A DNA stretch of 64,000 bases from Prevotella sp. (GTDB taxonomy: Bacteria; Bacteroidota; Bacteroidia; Bacteroidales; Bacteroidaceae). The stretch lies in assembly GCA_022486815.1 (NCBI GenBank), contig JAKVJW010000012.1, positions 1 through 64,000 on the forward strand, in the 5' to 3' direction. The translations under genes and the position numbers were made by a program. Shown piece by piece: positions 9,016 to 17,521 of this stretch (the stretch's first letter is position 1; every line of letters starts with the position of its first letter). The notes under the pieces are model-generated. The model saw only the letters and a list, made by a program, of their open reading frames with translations, did not search any database and was not told the origin of the DNA.

Positions 9016-10326
9016 ATGAGATACTATATTGTTGTAGGTGAAGCTAGTGGTGATCTCCACGCCTCACGTTTGATGGAGGCTTTGAAGAAGGTAGATCCTG
9101 ATGCTGATTTCAGGTATTTCGGCGGTGATAATATGAAGGCTGAAGGAGGTACCTGTGTAAAGCATTACAAGGAATTGGCCTACATGGGTTTTGTTCCCGT
9201 ACTTCTTCATTTGAGAACCATTCTTAAGAATATGTCTTTTTGTAAAAAGGACATCGTGGAATGGAAACCGAATGTAGTAATTCTGGTGGATTATCCGGGG
9301 TTTAATCTCAGTATAGCAAAATTTGTGCATGCAAAGACAGGTATTCCTGTCTATTATTACATATCTCCGAAGATTTGGGCCTGGAAAGAATGGCGTATCA
9401 AGACCATTAAGCGTGATGTGAAGGAGATGTTTTCCATTCTTCCTTTTGAGGTTTCTTTTTATGAAAAAAAGCATCATTATCCAATCCATTATGTGGGGAA
9501 TCCTACAGCTCAGGAGGTGGCAGAATTCAGAAATGGTTATGATCAGAGCTATGAATCATTTTGCCAGGAATATCAGTTGGATGCTTACAAACCTGTCATT
9601 GCCTTATTGGCAGGGAGCCGTAAGCAGGAGATTAAAGATAATCTTCCTGCCATGATCGAGGCTGCATCAAGGTTTGAGGATTATCAGATGGTTCTTGCCG
9701 GTGCTCCTTCTATTTCAGATTCTTATTATCAGAAATGGATAAAGGGAACAGATGTGAAACTGGTAAGAAATCGCACTTATCCTTTGTTGATGCATGCAAC
9801 GGTTGCTCTTGTAACAAGTGGTACGGCTACTTTGGAAACAGCTCTCTTTGATGTCCCTCAGGTCGTGTGTTATGAAACACCATTACCAAAGTTGGTTCGT
9901 TTTGCTTTTAGGCATGTCATACACGTAAAATTTATCTCTTTAGTTAATTTGGTTGCTGATAGAAAAGTAGTACCGGAAATGTTGGCGGATCAATTTACTG
10001 TAGATGGTATTGCTTCTGAGCTTCGGAAAATTCTTCCGGGTCATCCGGAACGCGATAAGATGTTGGCAGGCTATCTGGATATGCATCATCGTCTTGGAAA
10101 CCAGATAGCGCCGGAACAAGCAGCTGGCATCATGTATGATTTGTTGCAAGCTTATAAGTTGGGGGCAGACTTGTCCCATCAGATATCGGATAAATCCCAG
10201 GATCAAGACAACGAAAATCCCATAGATCAGAAATATAAGGATCCCCCTTATGAAAATAATATAAATTCATCTACTCCAAAGGATGATTATTCATCCTCTG
10301 ATAGGGACTCATTTCCTGAGGAATAA
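9016..10326 (+). CDS. lpxB: Lipid-A-disaccharide synthase LpxB, with extra C-terminal tail
   Basis: Membrane-associated GT19 glycosyltransferase that joins lipid X to UDP-2,3-diacylglucosamine to form the lipid A disaccharide. The N terminus RYYIVVGEASGDLHASRL carries the family's GExSGD motif. Other landmarks are YYISPKIWAWKEWRIK, LAGSRKQEI and TSGTATLET. The enzyme proper ends at about residue 383. Residues 385-436 are a polar, acidic, low-complexity tail rich in Asp, Ser, Asn and Pro that is not part of the usual fold and makes this protein about 50 residues longer than typical. A terminator hairpin follows at 10349-10390. Confidence 0.95.
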   Translation: MRYYIVVGEASGDLHASRLMEALKKVDPDADFRYFGGDNMKAEGGTCVKHYKELAYMGFVPVLLHLRTILKNMSFCKKDIVEWKPNVVILVDYPGFNLSIAKFVHAKTGIPVYYYISPKIWAWKEWRIKTIKRDVKEMFSILPFEVSFYEKKHHYPIHYVGNPTAQEVAEFRNGYDQSYESFCQEYQLDAYKPVIALLAGSRKQEIKDNLPAMIEAASRFEDYQMVLAGAPSISDSYYQKWIKGTDVKLVRNRTYPLLMHATVALVTSGTATLETALFDVPQVVCYETPLPKLVRFAFRHVIHVKFISLVNLVADRKVVPEMLADQFTVDGIASELRKILPGHPERDKMLAGYLDMHHRLGNQIAPEQAAGIMYDLLQAYKLGADLSHQISDKSQDQDNENPIDQKYKDPPYENNINSSTPKDDYSSSDRDSFPEE

Positions 10327-10348
10327 TCATAATTATTTAATTCAAAAC

Positions 10349-10396
10349 TCATATCTTAGATGTCCTGAAAGTAAGGCAAATAAGATATGATCTTTT
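10349..10396 (+). terminator. Terminator after surE-lpxB
   Basis: A 10-bp perfect inverted repeat, TCATATCTTA (10349-10358) and TAAGATATGA (10381-10390), is followed on the plus strand by TCTTTTTT. The loop is long (22 nt). It lies between convergent lpxB and cdsA and may also end cdsA transcripts. Confidence 0.65.
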
Positions 10397-10449
10397 TTCT
10401 GAAATATCTTCACAGATGGGTTGATTACTCTGATGGTATTGAGATTTTA

Positions 10450-11319
10450 TCAGAATATCTCCAGGGTATAGAGATAGACAATAACAGCCGGAATAGCTAT
10501 TATTGCAGAATCAAAACGATCCAGTATTCCACCATGACCGGGAAGGATATTCCCGCTGTCTTTTATTCCTAAGGTACGTTTGAGGAGGCTTTCCACGAGA
10601 TCACCCCATGTCCCGAAGACGACTACCACTAAACCTAAACCAAGCCAGCCTAAGATAGAAAGTCGCGGAGATGTTACTCCAAAGCGTTGGGTGAAATAGC
10701 CCATAATCCCAGCCACAATTATAGTAATGATTCCGCCACCAATACTTCCTTCCCATGTCTTTCCAGGACTGATTCGAGGAAATAGCTTGTGTCTTCCGAA
10801 AAGTGAGCCGCTGATATATGCACAACTGTCATTTATCCAGAGGAAAACAAATACACTTAGAGGTAGTAGTGTGTTGAAATGAACTAAATCTCCGGTGGCA
10901 TCTTTTTCGAATGCCAGGATGTTGATCAGTGAAAAAGGGAATGCCAGGTAGATCTGCCCTAACATGGTGTAAGCCCAATCATTGAGTACATCTTCATTCT
11001 TAAGGTAAAGTTCACTGATAATCAGATAAAGAATAGTCAGAATATAGGGGATAAAAACGACAAAATTACTGACAATTCCAGTGCGCAATCCTGCGAAAGA
11101 GAGAAAGAGATAAACACCGGCAATGGTAGATATGAATCGGTTGACCTTTACTCCCTTTTTGGCATTGACCAGTCCGCTGTATTCCCAGATTGACAGACCT
11201 GTTATGAATGCAAATAGAAAAATCATTGCAATCCAGTTCAAGAGACCTATTACCATTACAGTGACAAATAGGACACCAGTTATGGATCTGATAATAAGAT
11301 TTTTTTGTTTTTTTGTCAT
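10450..11319 (-). CDS. cdsA: Phosphatidate cytidylyltransferase
   Basis: Integral membrane enzyme that makes CDP-diacylglycerol from phosphatidate and CTP, the branch point of phospholipid synthesis. In 289 residues there are about seven or eight hydrophobic segments. The C-terminal CDS signature is clear: FPRISPGKTWEGSIGG in the middle and SLLKRTLGIKDSGNILPGHGG continuing into GILDRFDS near the end, where the aspartates bind metal. Third gene of rsfS-ftsH-cdsA, 97 bp after ftsH; the gap contains a strong inverted repeat (11349-11401). Confidence 0.95.
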   Translation of the reverse strand: MTKKQKNLIIRSITGVLFVTVMVIGLLNWIAMIFLFAFITGLSIWEYSGLVNAKKGVKVNRFISTIAGVYLFLSFAGLRTGIVSNFVVFIPYILTILYLIISELYLKNEDVLNDWAYTMLGQIYLAFPFSLINILAFEKDATGDLVHFNTLLPLSVFVFLWINDSCAYISGSLFGRHKLFPRISPGKTWEGSIGGGIITIIVAGIMGYFTQRFGVTSPRLSILGWLGLGLVVVVFGTWGDLVESLLKRTLGIKDSGNILPGHGGILDRFDSAIIAIPAVIVYLYTLEIF

Positions 11320-11348
11320 TTTTCAATAGATTCTTTCTTTTATACAGA

Positions 11349-11401
11349 AATCAGTCGGAAAATTCAGAGTAATTGCACGATACTCCATTTCCCGACTGAT
11401 T
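11349..11401. repeat. Inverted repeat between ftsH and cdsA
   Basis: AATCAGTCGG (11349-11358) and CCGACTGATT (11392-11401) are perfect 10-bp arms, extended by further A/T pairing inside. On the transcribed (minus) strand no T run follows, so it is not a classical terminator. It could be an mRNA-processing or stability hairpin that sets the ratio of ftsH to cdsA. Confidence 0.5.
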
Positions 11402-11416
11402 GTTTTCAGATTTGTT

Positions 11417-13594
11417 TTATTCTGTTTCCTTTGGATCTTCTTTTAGATCTTGAGGCTTATTTTCGGATACATCATTTCCTGTTTGAAGTAAATCTTCTCC
11501 CTGAGAATCTGTTTTATCCGTTTTAGGGAGATTCTTTTCTTCTTCGTCCTTTTCTTGAGGATCCTTGTCCTGCTTGCTCTTCTCATGCTCCGCAATGGCG
11601 GCCTGTACCTCTGGTATCTTTTTTACGGTATCGTCCACATGGGGTTGTTCTGCTTCCAGGATTTCCTGTGTACGACTCTTCCAAGGTCGTTTCCCAAAGA
11701 TCTTTTCTACATCATCAGCCATAATCACCTCCTTATCGATTAGCAATTGCGCTAATTGATTATGGCCTTCTTTATGTTCTGCCAGAATTTTCTTTGCACG
11801 AATGTATTGTTCATTGATGATCTTCAAAACTTCATCATCAATGATTTTGGCGGTAGTTTCAGAGTAGGGACGTTGAAATTGGTATTCGTTTGTGTTGTAA
11901 TAACTGATATTAGGCAATTCTTCTCCCATACCGGCGTATGCGATCATACCGTATGTAGCTTTAGTTGCACGTTCAAGATCGTTGATAGCACCTGTTGAGA
12001 TATGTCCTGTAAACAATTCTTCAGCGGCGCGTCCACCTAGTAGAGAGCATAGTTCGTCAAGCATCTCTTCTTTTGTCGTAATTTGACGCTCTTCAGGGAG
12101 GTACCATGCGGCTCCTAATGCCTGACCGCGAGGTACAATACTGACTTTTACCAAAGGATTAGCATAGCGGCAGAACCACGAAATGGTGGCATGGCCAGCT
12201 TCGTGAAGGGCTATCGTGTGTTTCTCCTCTGTAGTCATTACTTTTGTCTTTTTCTCTAATCCTCCGACTATACGATCGACAGCATCAAGAAAATCTTGTT
12301 TTCCTACAGATTTCTTATTATGTCGTGCAGCTATCAAGGCTGCCTCATTACAGACGTTGGCAATATCAGCACCAGAGAATCCCGGTGTCTGGCGTGCTAA
12401 AAGATCTACATCTACTGAACCATTGACTTTTACAGGTCTGAGATGGACCATAAATATTGCTTTGCGTTCTTGCAAATCAGGTAAATCTACATGAATCTGT
12501 CTGTCAAATCTTCCAGGTCTGAGTAATGCGGGGTCAAGCATGTCTGCACGGTTTGTGGCAGCCAAAATTATAACACCGCTATTTGTGCTGAATCCGTCCA
12601 TTTCTGTCAGAAGAGCATTCAGGGTATTCTCTCGTTCATCATTGCCGCCCATAGATGGATTTTTGCTTCTGGCACGCCCAATGGCATCTATTTCATCGAT
12701 GAAAATGATACAGGGTGCTTTCTCTTTTGCTTGGCGGAACAGATCTCGGACACGGCTGGCTCCGACACCAACAAACATTTCCACGAAGTCTGATCCGCTC
12801 ATGGAGAAGAAAGGTACTCCTGCTTCTCCTGCTACAGCCTTGGCCAGTAACGTCTTACCTGTTCCCGGAGGGCCAATAAGCAGGGCTCCCTTAGGAATCT
12901 TACCACCAAGATTGATATATTTCTTGGGGCTTTTCAGGAATTCAACTATTTCCTCTACTTCCTGCTTGGCTCCTTCCTGACCGGCAACATCTTTGAAAGT
13001 GATGCCGATAGTATTGCCCTTTTCATACATCTTGGCTTTTGATTTCCCCACGTTAAAGACACCACCCATGCCTCCTGAATTACCTCCACTCATGCGTCGT
13101 CCCATCCACCAGATGAACCAAATGAAGAATAAAATAGGTAATAGGTTGATGAAAATATTCATCAGGTTATTTCCCTTTTTATTGTTGTAGCTAAAATCGG
13201 TAAGTTTCCCTACTTTTTGCTCAGCAGTCAGGTATTTTTCCAATTCGTCTACTGAGCCGAACTGTACCGATACATAGGGGTTGGGACCAACCTGTTTTGC
13301 ACTCATCTGGAAAACGTTGCGGATATCCTTTGGATTCACGAACATTTTCAGCGTATTATCATTCTTGTTGATAACTACGCTTTTTGCATAGCCCTTTTGT
13401 ATGTACTCTTTAAACTTTGTGTAGGTGGCTTCTTGATTAGAACTGCCTCCTAAGGCATCTCCACCTCCAAACATGAAAACACCAATGATAGTGAGGAGAA
13501 CCAATATGTAGATCCAGTTCATGTTGAATCGTGGCATCTTTGGTTGGTTATCGCCATTATTATTATTTCTTGGATTATTTCCACCTTGTTCCAT
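11417..13594 (-). CDS. ftsH: ATP-dependent zinc metalloprotease FtsH
   Basis: Membrane-anchored AAA+ protease that degrades membrane and short-lived cytosolic proteins. In 725 residues: membrane segment 1 (about 26-43), the periplasmic FtsH extracellular domain (about 55-140), membrane segment 2 (about 146-164), and the AAA+ module with Walker A GPPGTGKT (241-248), Walker [10 protein letters not shown] (295-303) and the second region of homology (about 346-366). The zinc site is HEAGH (464-468). The last 70 or so residues are an unusual Glu/Lys/Asp-rich, probably disordered tail. It follows rsfS by 44 bp, a conserved Bacteroidetes arrangement. Confidence 0.97.
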   Translation of the reverse strand: MEQGGNNPRNNNNGDNQPKMPRFNMNWIYILVLLTIIGVFMFGGGDALGGSSNQEATYTKFKEYIQKGYAKSVVINKNDNTLKMFVNPKDIRNVFQMSAKQVGPNPYVSVQFGSVDELEKYLTAEQKVGKLTDFSYNNKKGNNLMNIFINLLPILFFIWFIWWMGRRMSGGNSGGMGGVFNVGKSKAKMYEKGNTIGITFKDVAGQEGAKQEVEEIVEFLKSPKKYINLGGKIPKGALLIGPPGTGKTLLAKAVAGEAGVPFFSMSGSDFVEMFVGVGASRVRDLFRQAKEKAPCIIFIDEIDAIGRARSKNPSMGGNDERENTLNALLTEMDGFSTNSGVIILAATNRADMLDPALLRPGRFDRQIHVDLPDLQERKAIFMVHLRPVKVNGSVDVDLLARQTPGFSGADIANVCNEAALIAARHNKKSVGKQDFLDAVDRIVGGLEKKTKVMTTEEKHTIALHEAGHATISWFCRYANPLVKVSIVPRGQALGAAWYLPEERQITTKEEMLDELCSLLGGRAAEELFTGHISTGAINDLERATKATYGMIAYAGMGEELPNISYYNTNEYQFQRPYSETTAKIIDDEVLKIINEQYIRAKKILAEHKEGHNQLAQLLIDKEVIMADDVEKIFGKRPWKSRTQEILEAEQPHVDDTVKKIPEVQAAIAEHEKSKQDKDPQEKDEEEKNLPKTDKTDSQGEDLLQTGNDVSENKPQDLKEDPKETE

Positions 13595-13638
13595 CTTTAT
13601 AACTTCCTTTTTAATGAGTTAAACATTTATCGGCATCA

Positions 13639-14019
13639 TTAAATTACTGCTGTTTGCATATCTTCTTCATTCGGAATCTCTGTTATGGGCGCGTCATCCC
13701 ATAGATCTTCAAGGTTGTAGAATCTGCGGACCTCCGGTTGAAATATATGGACCATTACATCAACAAAATCTAATGCTACCCATTCGTTATTCTCTAAACC
13801 GACAACATTAAGGGGTTTCTCTTTAAGATTTTTATAGGTAATATCACTGACAGATCTCGTGATAGCTTCAACTTGTGTTGTTGAATTCCCTTGACAAATA
13901 ATAAAATAATTTGCTATTGCTCCTTCGATATGAGTGAGGTCTACTATTACAATATCGGAACCTCTCTTATCTTGAATTCCAGATACAATAGACTCTACTA
14001 ATTGTTTCGTTTCTTCCAT
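13639..14019 (-). CDS. rsfS: Ribosomal silencing factor RsfS
   Basis: Binds ribosomal protein uL14 on the 50S subunit and blocks subunit joining in slow growth. It is 126 residues, the normal size of the DUF143/Iojap family, with the conserved blocks DIVIVDLTHIEG, ANYFIICQGNSTTQV and NEWVALDFVDVMVHIF followed by EVRRFYNLEDLW. First gene of the rsfS-ftsH-cdsA operon; a minus-strand TATCTTTG -7 element (14057-14064) lies 38 bp upstream of the ATG. Confidence 0.95.
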   Translation of the reverse strand: MEETKQLVESIVSGIQDKRGSDIVIVDLTHIEGAIANYFIICQGNSTTQVEAITRSVSDITYKNLKEKPLNVVGLENNEWVALDFVDVMVHIFQPEVRRFYNLEDLWDDAPITEIPNEEDMQTAVI

Positions 14020-14135
14020 TCAATTTTTATAAGATGTGATGCAATCTAAATGCTCACAAAGATACACCTAAATCTTGAAAAAATCGCTAAGAATACCCGT
14101 TATTTTGTTTTTTTTGGAAAATTCTCACTAAAACA

Positions 14136-14166
14136 TTTGCAAAATCAAAAAAAATAAGTACCTTTG
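14136..14166 (+). promoter_or_regulatory. Promoter of tRNA-Gln
   Basis: TTTG (14136-14139), a 19-nt spacer and TACCTTTG (14159-14166) match the Bacteroidetes -33/-7 consensus exactly. The tRNA begins 35 bp downstream. Confidence 0.75.
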
Positions 14167-14201
14167 CAACCGCAAATTGATAAGGAATTTGCTTTAAATA
14201 A

Positions 14202-14272
14202 TGGGATATGGTGTAATGGTAACACTACAGATTCTGGTCCTGTCATTCCTGGTTCGAATCCGGGTATCCCAA
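14202..14272 (+). tRNA. tRNA-Gln (anticodon CTG)
   Basis: A full cloverleaf can be drawn by hand. The acceptor stem is TGGGATA with TATCCCA plus discriminator A. The D stem is GTGT/ACAC, the anticodon loop is TTCTGGT with CTG at 14234-14236, and the T arm is CCTGG-TTCGAAT-CCGGG. The anticodon reads CAG, hence glutamine. The CCA end is not encoded. One oddity is an A-C apposition at the base of the anticodon loop (positions 31-39). A good promoter precedes it and a terminator follows. Confidence 0.93.
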
Positions 14273-14279
14273 CGAAAAA

Positions 14280-14316
14280 GAGGCTAACGATACTGATAAC
14301 AGTAAGTTAGCCTTTA
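14280..14316 (+). terminator. Terminator after tRNA-Gln
   Basis: AGGCTAAC (14281-14288) pairs with GTTAGCCT (14306-14313). An inner helix TACTG/CAGTA makes one long stem-loop, followed by a short T-containing tail. It starts 8 bases after the tRNA. Confidence 0.7.
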
Positions 14317-14341
14317 GTCATTTATAAGTACTCGGTGATAT

Positions 14342-14599
14342 TTAATGCGTTAAATATCTACTACTATTATTACTATTTCATCGACCAAATCAAAAATTAG
14401 GTTTGTCTCTAATAATTATGCGCTTATTATTCAATTGTTTTTTAGACAATTGAATATCCTCTTCTTTGCAACAATTATCTACAATGATAATTTCATCACT
14501 TGCTTTTCTGTAGTGCTGAAAGATTGAGCTGACACAATTTATAGTCTCGGCAGCTGAATGATAGTTTGTATGATAAATGATACCTCTGGTATATTGCAT
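14342..14599 (-). pseudogene. Relic of a family 2 glycosyltransferase gene
   Basis: The open part is 69 codons and matches the start of a GT2 (GT-A fold) glycosyltransferase: a beta-strand ending HTNYHSAAETINCVSSI and then DEIIIVDNCCKEED, the family's nucleotide-binding start. The frame then reads NF-stop-FGR-stop-N (stops at 14390-14392 and 14378-14380) where the family has N-x-G-F-G-x-G-N. Both stops are TGA at positions where a glycine codon GGA is expected. Coding-like sequence fades by 14342, so about 85 of roughly 250 or more codons remain. It starts 9 bp after rsgA on the same strand and runs up to the tRNA-Gln terminator. Read as a decayed gene; transcription from rsgA may continue into it. 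Confidence 0.65.
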
Positions 14600-14608
14600 A
14601 TTGGATCG

Positions 14609-15541
14609 TCAATATGCTTCTCTGTATTTGTTTTCTTCCTTATCTTCCAACATGGATAAATAAGAATTATATCTGCTTTCTGCAATGTAATGCTCTTCCA
14701 CAGCTTTTTTTACTGCGCATCCCGGTTCGTTCTTATGGGTACAATCTGAAAAACGGCACTGTTTCGAAAATTCAAATATCTCACGGAAATAACTGGTTAG
14801 TTCTGTTGGTTCGATATCAAATGTTCCGAACCCTTTGATTCCAGGTGTGTCAATGAGATAACCGCCTCCGGGCAGTTCCAGCATTTCACTGAATGTGGTA
14901 GTGTGTATACCTGTATTATGTGCTTCGCTGATTTCTGCTGTACGAAGATGCGCCTTGGGTATGAGTTGATTGATCAATGTTGATTTTCCTACACCACTGT
15001 TTCCGCTTAATAGGGTGATTTTATCCTTTAGCATCGGTTTCAAGGCTTCTGTTCCTTGACCACTTTTCGCTTGAATTTCTACGCAGGGATAACCAATATT
15101 GTTGTAGAGATCAATCATCATCTTCTCGTAGTGCAATTCGTCCTCGCTTAACAGATCTTGTTTGTTGAAAACAAGAGTGACGGGTACGCGATATGCTTCT
15201 GCTCCTGCCAGGAAACGATCAATGAAAGTAGTGCTGGTAATAGGATAATTGACTGTTATCATCAAGAAAGCACTGTCCAGGTTGGCAGCAAGTATATTAC
15301 TCTGCTTTGACAGGTTAGGCGCCTTTCGGATGATATAATTTTTACGGTCGTCGATAGCAGTAATAAGGGCAGTACCTTCCGGATTTGTTATAATCTCTAC
15401 ATGATCGCCAACAGCTACAGGGTTTGTAGAACGTATTCCTTTCAGGCGAAAATTACCTTTGATCTTACTTTCTACAATACGTCCCTCAGTTGTTTTTACC
15501 GTATACCAGCTGCCGGTATTCTTGATGACAAGTCCCTTCAT
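14609..15541 (-). CDS. rsgA: Small-subunit-dependent GTPase RsgA (YjeQ)
   Basis: Circularly permuted GTPase that checks and releases maturation factors from the 30S subunit. In 310 residues: an N-terminal OB fold (about 1-75), the permuted G domain with NKQDL (G4) before the P-loop [13 protein letters not shown] (G1), then DTPGIKGFG (G3), and a C-terminal zinc-binding element with [14 protein letters not shown] (Cys, Cys-x-His, Cys ligands). The start codon directly abuts the frr stop (0 bp), so the two are co-translated. No promoter is evident between them. Confidence 0.96.
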   Translation of the reverse strand: MKGLVIKNTGSWYTVKTTEGRIVESKIKGNFRLKGIRSTNPVAVGDHVEIITNPEGTALITAIDDRKNYIIRKAPNLSKQSNILAANLDSAFLMITVNYPITSTTFIDRFLAGAEAYRVPVTLVFNKQDLLSEDELHYEKMMIDLYNNIGYPCVEIQAKSGQGTEALKPMLKDKITLLSGNSGVGKSTLINQLIPKAHLRTAEISEAHNTGIHTTTFSEMLELPGGGYLIDTPGIKGFGTFDIEPTELTSYFREIFEFSKQCRFSDCTHKNEPGCAVKKAVEEHYIAESRYNSYLSMLEDKEENKYREAY

Positions 15542-16102
15542 TTATACAGTCATGATTTCTTTCTGTTTGTCAGACAGTAAGTGGTCTACACCCATGATGT
15601 ATTTGTCGTGTACTTTCTGAAGTTTGTCTTCTGCGTCTTTTTCCAGGTCTTCGGAAAGTCCGTCCTTAATGCCTTTCTTGAGTTTCTCTTTGTATTCGCC
15701 TCGGGCACTGCGGATTTCTACCTTTGTCTTTTCTCCCATCTTGTTGCACTGCTTGACAAGTTCTTTACGACGTTCCTGGGTAGGTTGGGGAAGATTTAAG
15801 CGAATTACTTCACCGTTGTTTTCTGGTGTGATACCCACGTCTGAGTCCATGATACCTTTTTCTACAGCTTTGATCTGCTTACGGTCCCAAGGACGGATTA
15901 CAATGGTCCGTGCATCAGGAATCGAAATATTGGCGACCTGATTCAATGGTACCATCTGACCATAGGATTCTACCTTTACTCCATCCAAAATGGCTGCATT
16001 GGCGCGCCCTGCGCGGATACGTGCCAGTTCTTCTTCTAGAAAACACGTAGCTTTTTTCATACGGTCTTCTGCACTTGTTAGTGTTTGCTTAACGTCTATC
16101 AT
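15542..16102 (-). CDS. frr: Ribosome recycling factor
   Basis: Splits post-termination ribosomes together with EF-G. The protein is 186 residues, the normal size, with the conserved core RAGRANAAILDGVKVESYG, PWDRKQIKAVEKGI and LPQPTQERRKELVKQ. I chose the ATG at 16102 (MIDVKQTL): a longer frame to 16159 exists, but it would start upstream of the promoter element at 16129-16136 and adds residues other RRFs lack. There is no Shine-Dalgarno site, which is usual here. Followed without gap by rsgA. Confidence 0.96.
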   Translation of the reverse strand: MIDVKQTLTSAEDRMKKATCFLEEELARIRAGRANAAILDGVKVESYGQMVPLNQVANISIPDARTIVIRPWDRKQIKAVEKGIMDSDVGITPENNGEVIRLNLPQPTQERRKELVKQCNKMGEKTKVEIRSARGEYKEKLKKGIKDGLSEDLEKDAEDKLQKVHDKYIMGVDHLLSDKQKEIMTV

Positions 16103-16128
16103 AAGATTTTTTATTAGATTCGTATCGA

Positions 16129-16159
16129 CAAAATTAGAGATAATATTCCGATTATGCAA
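16129..16159 (-). promoter_or_regulatory. Promoter of frr-rsgA
   Basis: On the minus strand TTG (16157-16159), 20 nt, and TAATTTTG (16129-16136) fit the Bacteroidetes consensus. The -7 box ends 27 bp before the chosen frr ATG and decides that start. Confidence 0.7.
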
Positions 16160-16304
16160 CTGTTTGAGTGCATTTTTGATAGTCCCTGACGGATTTTCTA
16201 TCCTTTAAGATTCATACTCTTTTCGTTGCTCTCTGGAACATGTACAGTTGCAGAGGACTTCCCTGAGTTTTACTTGTTTTGGAATTCTTTTCTTTCCTGA
16301 TTTA

Positions 16305-17114
16305 TTAGTATGGAATACCTGCTTTTTGAAACTCTCTTTCTACCTGGTTGGTCAGGTCAACGAATTGATCTACAGATAGTTGTTCTGGCCTTTTTGTCAT
16401 GATCTCCTGTGAAATGAACTCTTTGTTGATTTGATCCTTATGGAACATTTGCCGGAGACTGACCCTGAGCATCTTACGACGCTGATTGAACACAGTTTTC
16501 ACTAATCGCTTGAAGAGTTTTTCATTACAGCCTAAGTCTGTCACTTGGTTGCGTGTCATTCGGATAACAGCACTCTTTACTTTTGGAGGTGGATTAAAAA
16601 CATTCTCATCGACTGTGAAAAGATACTCAACATTGTACCAGGCCTGAATAAGGACGGAGATGATGCCATAGGCCTTTCTACCAGGTTCGGAAGCAATCCT
16701 CTGAGCCATCTCGCGCTGGATCATGCCGGTGCAACAGGGGATAAGATCTTTATAATCAAGCATCTTGAAAAATATCTGAGAGGAGATATCGTAGGGATAA
16801 TTACCAGTCAGAACGAACTGGCGGCCGTCAAACACTTTAGAAAGATCCATTCTTAAGAAATCTTCCCCGATGATATTTTCCTTCATAACAGAGAAATGCT
16901 CATTCAGATAAGTCACGGATTCTGAATCAATCTCAACGACTTTCAACTCGCGTGATTTTTGCATGAGATACTGAGTGAGCACACCCATACCCGGTCCGAC
17001 CTCCAAAATGGGAATTGTAGGACAGGCATCGACTGTGTCGGCGATGCGTTGTGCAATGTTCAAATCCGTCAGGAAATGCTGACCGAGATTTTTCTTGGGC
17101 TTTACTTTGTTCAT
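16305..17114 (-). CDS. rsmA: 16S rRNA dimethyladenosine transferase RsmA (KsgA)
   Basis: Dimethylates the two adjacent adenines in the 3' hairpin of 16S rRNA, a late 30S assembly step. The 269-residue protein has KKNLGQHFLTD at the N terminus, the SAM-binding loop LEVGPGMGVLTQ, the NYPYDIS motif in place of the family's N(I/L)PY, and the C-terminal helical domain. A minus-strand TACTTTTG -7 element (17135-17142) lies 21 bp upstream of the start. Beyond that, 128 bp from the start, begins a short array of repeats in the same orientation as the gene (17242-17325). Confidence 0.96.
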   Translation of the reverse strand: MNKVKPKKNLGQHFLTDLNIAQRIADTVDACPTIPILEVGPGMGVLTQYLMQKSRELKVVEIDSESVTYLNEHFSVMKENIIGEDFLRMDLSKVFDGRQFVLTGNYPYDISSQIFFKMLDYKDLIPCCTGMIQREMAQRIASEPGRKAYGIISVLIQAWYNVEYLFTVDENVFNPPPKVKSAVIRMTRNQVTDLGCNEKLFKRLVKTVFNQRRKMLRVSLRQMFHKDQINKEFISQEIMTKRPEQLSVDQFVDLTNQVEREFQKAGIPY

Positions 17115-17241
17115 ATTTTAGTTTCTCTACTTTACAAAAGTAGTAAATCTTGATGATAAAAAAGGCTTTAGATGATAAAATCGTGTTTTCATTGTGGAAA
17201 TATTCTCATTCACAAGTCTTGGAATATGAAAATAGTGCTCA

Positions 17242-17325
17242 TTACCATAGTACTGGAAGCTCGTTTCCATAGTAATGGTAAACACATTTTCATAGTACTG
17301 GAAAGCTCATATTACCGTTGGGTGG
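17242..17325 (-). repeat. Short array of CCAGTACTATGGTAA-type repeats (array 1)
   Basis: Read on the minus strand, four units occur: a degenerate CCACCCAACGGTAA (17312-17325), CCAGTACTATGAAAA (17287-17301), CCATTACTATGGAAA (17264-17278) and CCAGTACTATGGTAA (17242-17256). Spacers are 10, 8 and 7 bases, of the type TGAGCTTT. The same core and spacer type recur at 36656-36850. The array lies between the terminator of the small gene (17454-17483) and rsmA, and its core reads in the direction of rsmA. It is too short and too closely spaced for CRISPR. Confidence 0.8.
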
Positions 17326-17450
17326 TCTGATTGTATGCAGTAATTAGTTGACAGCTTTCGTTGTTAAATCATCATTTCGTTAACAAGATTATTTGTTAAC
17401 TTCAAATTAGTTTGTCAACTTGGTGTTTTTTATAATCATTATATTCAATG

Positions 17451-17485
17451 AAAAAGGCGGAACAACTTTTATTGTCTCGCCTTAT
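17451..17485 (-). terminator. Terminator of the small membrane-peptide gene
   Basis: On the minus strand AAGGCG and CGCCTT arms (17478-17483 with 17454-17459), extended by imperfect pairing inside, are followed by TTTTTC. This is a classical intrinsic terminator 38 bases past the stop of the 29-codon gene. Confidence 0.8.
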
Positions 17486-17521
17486 TATTGTTTTAAATGA
17501 ATTTTCTACTTCTAAACAAGA

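Noticed and set aside
14378..14392. TGA read as glycine (recoding) in the glycosyltransferase relic
   Set aside because: TGA ends many normal genes here (for example menF at 32830-32832), and the rest of the GT gene is missing, so gene decay explains it better.
16103..16159. Longer N terminus for frr
   Set aside because: It would start upstream of the -7 promoter element at 16129-16136 and adds residues other recycling factors lack.
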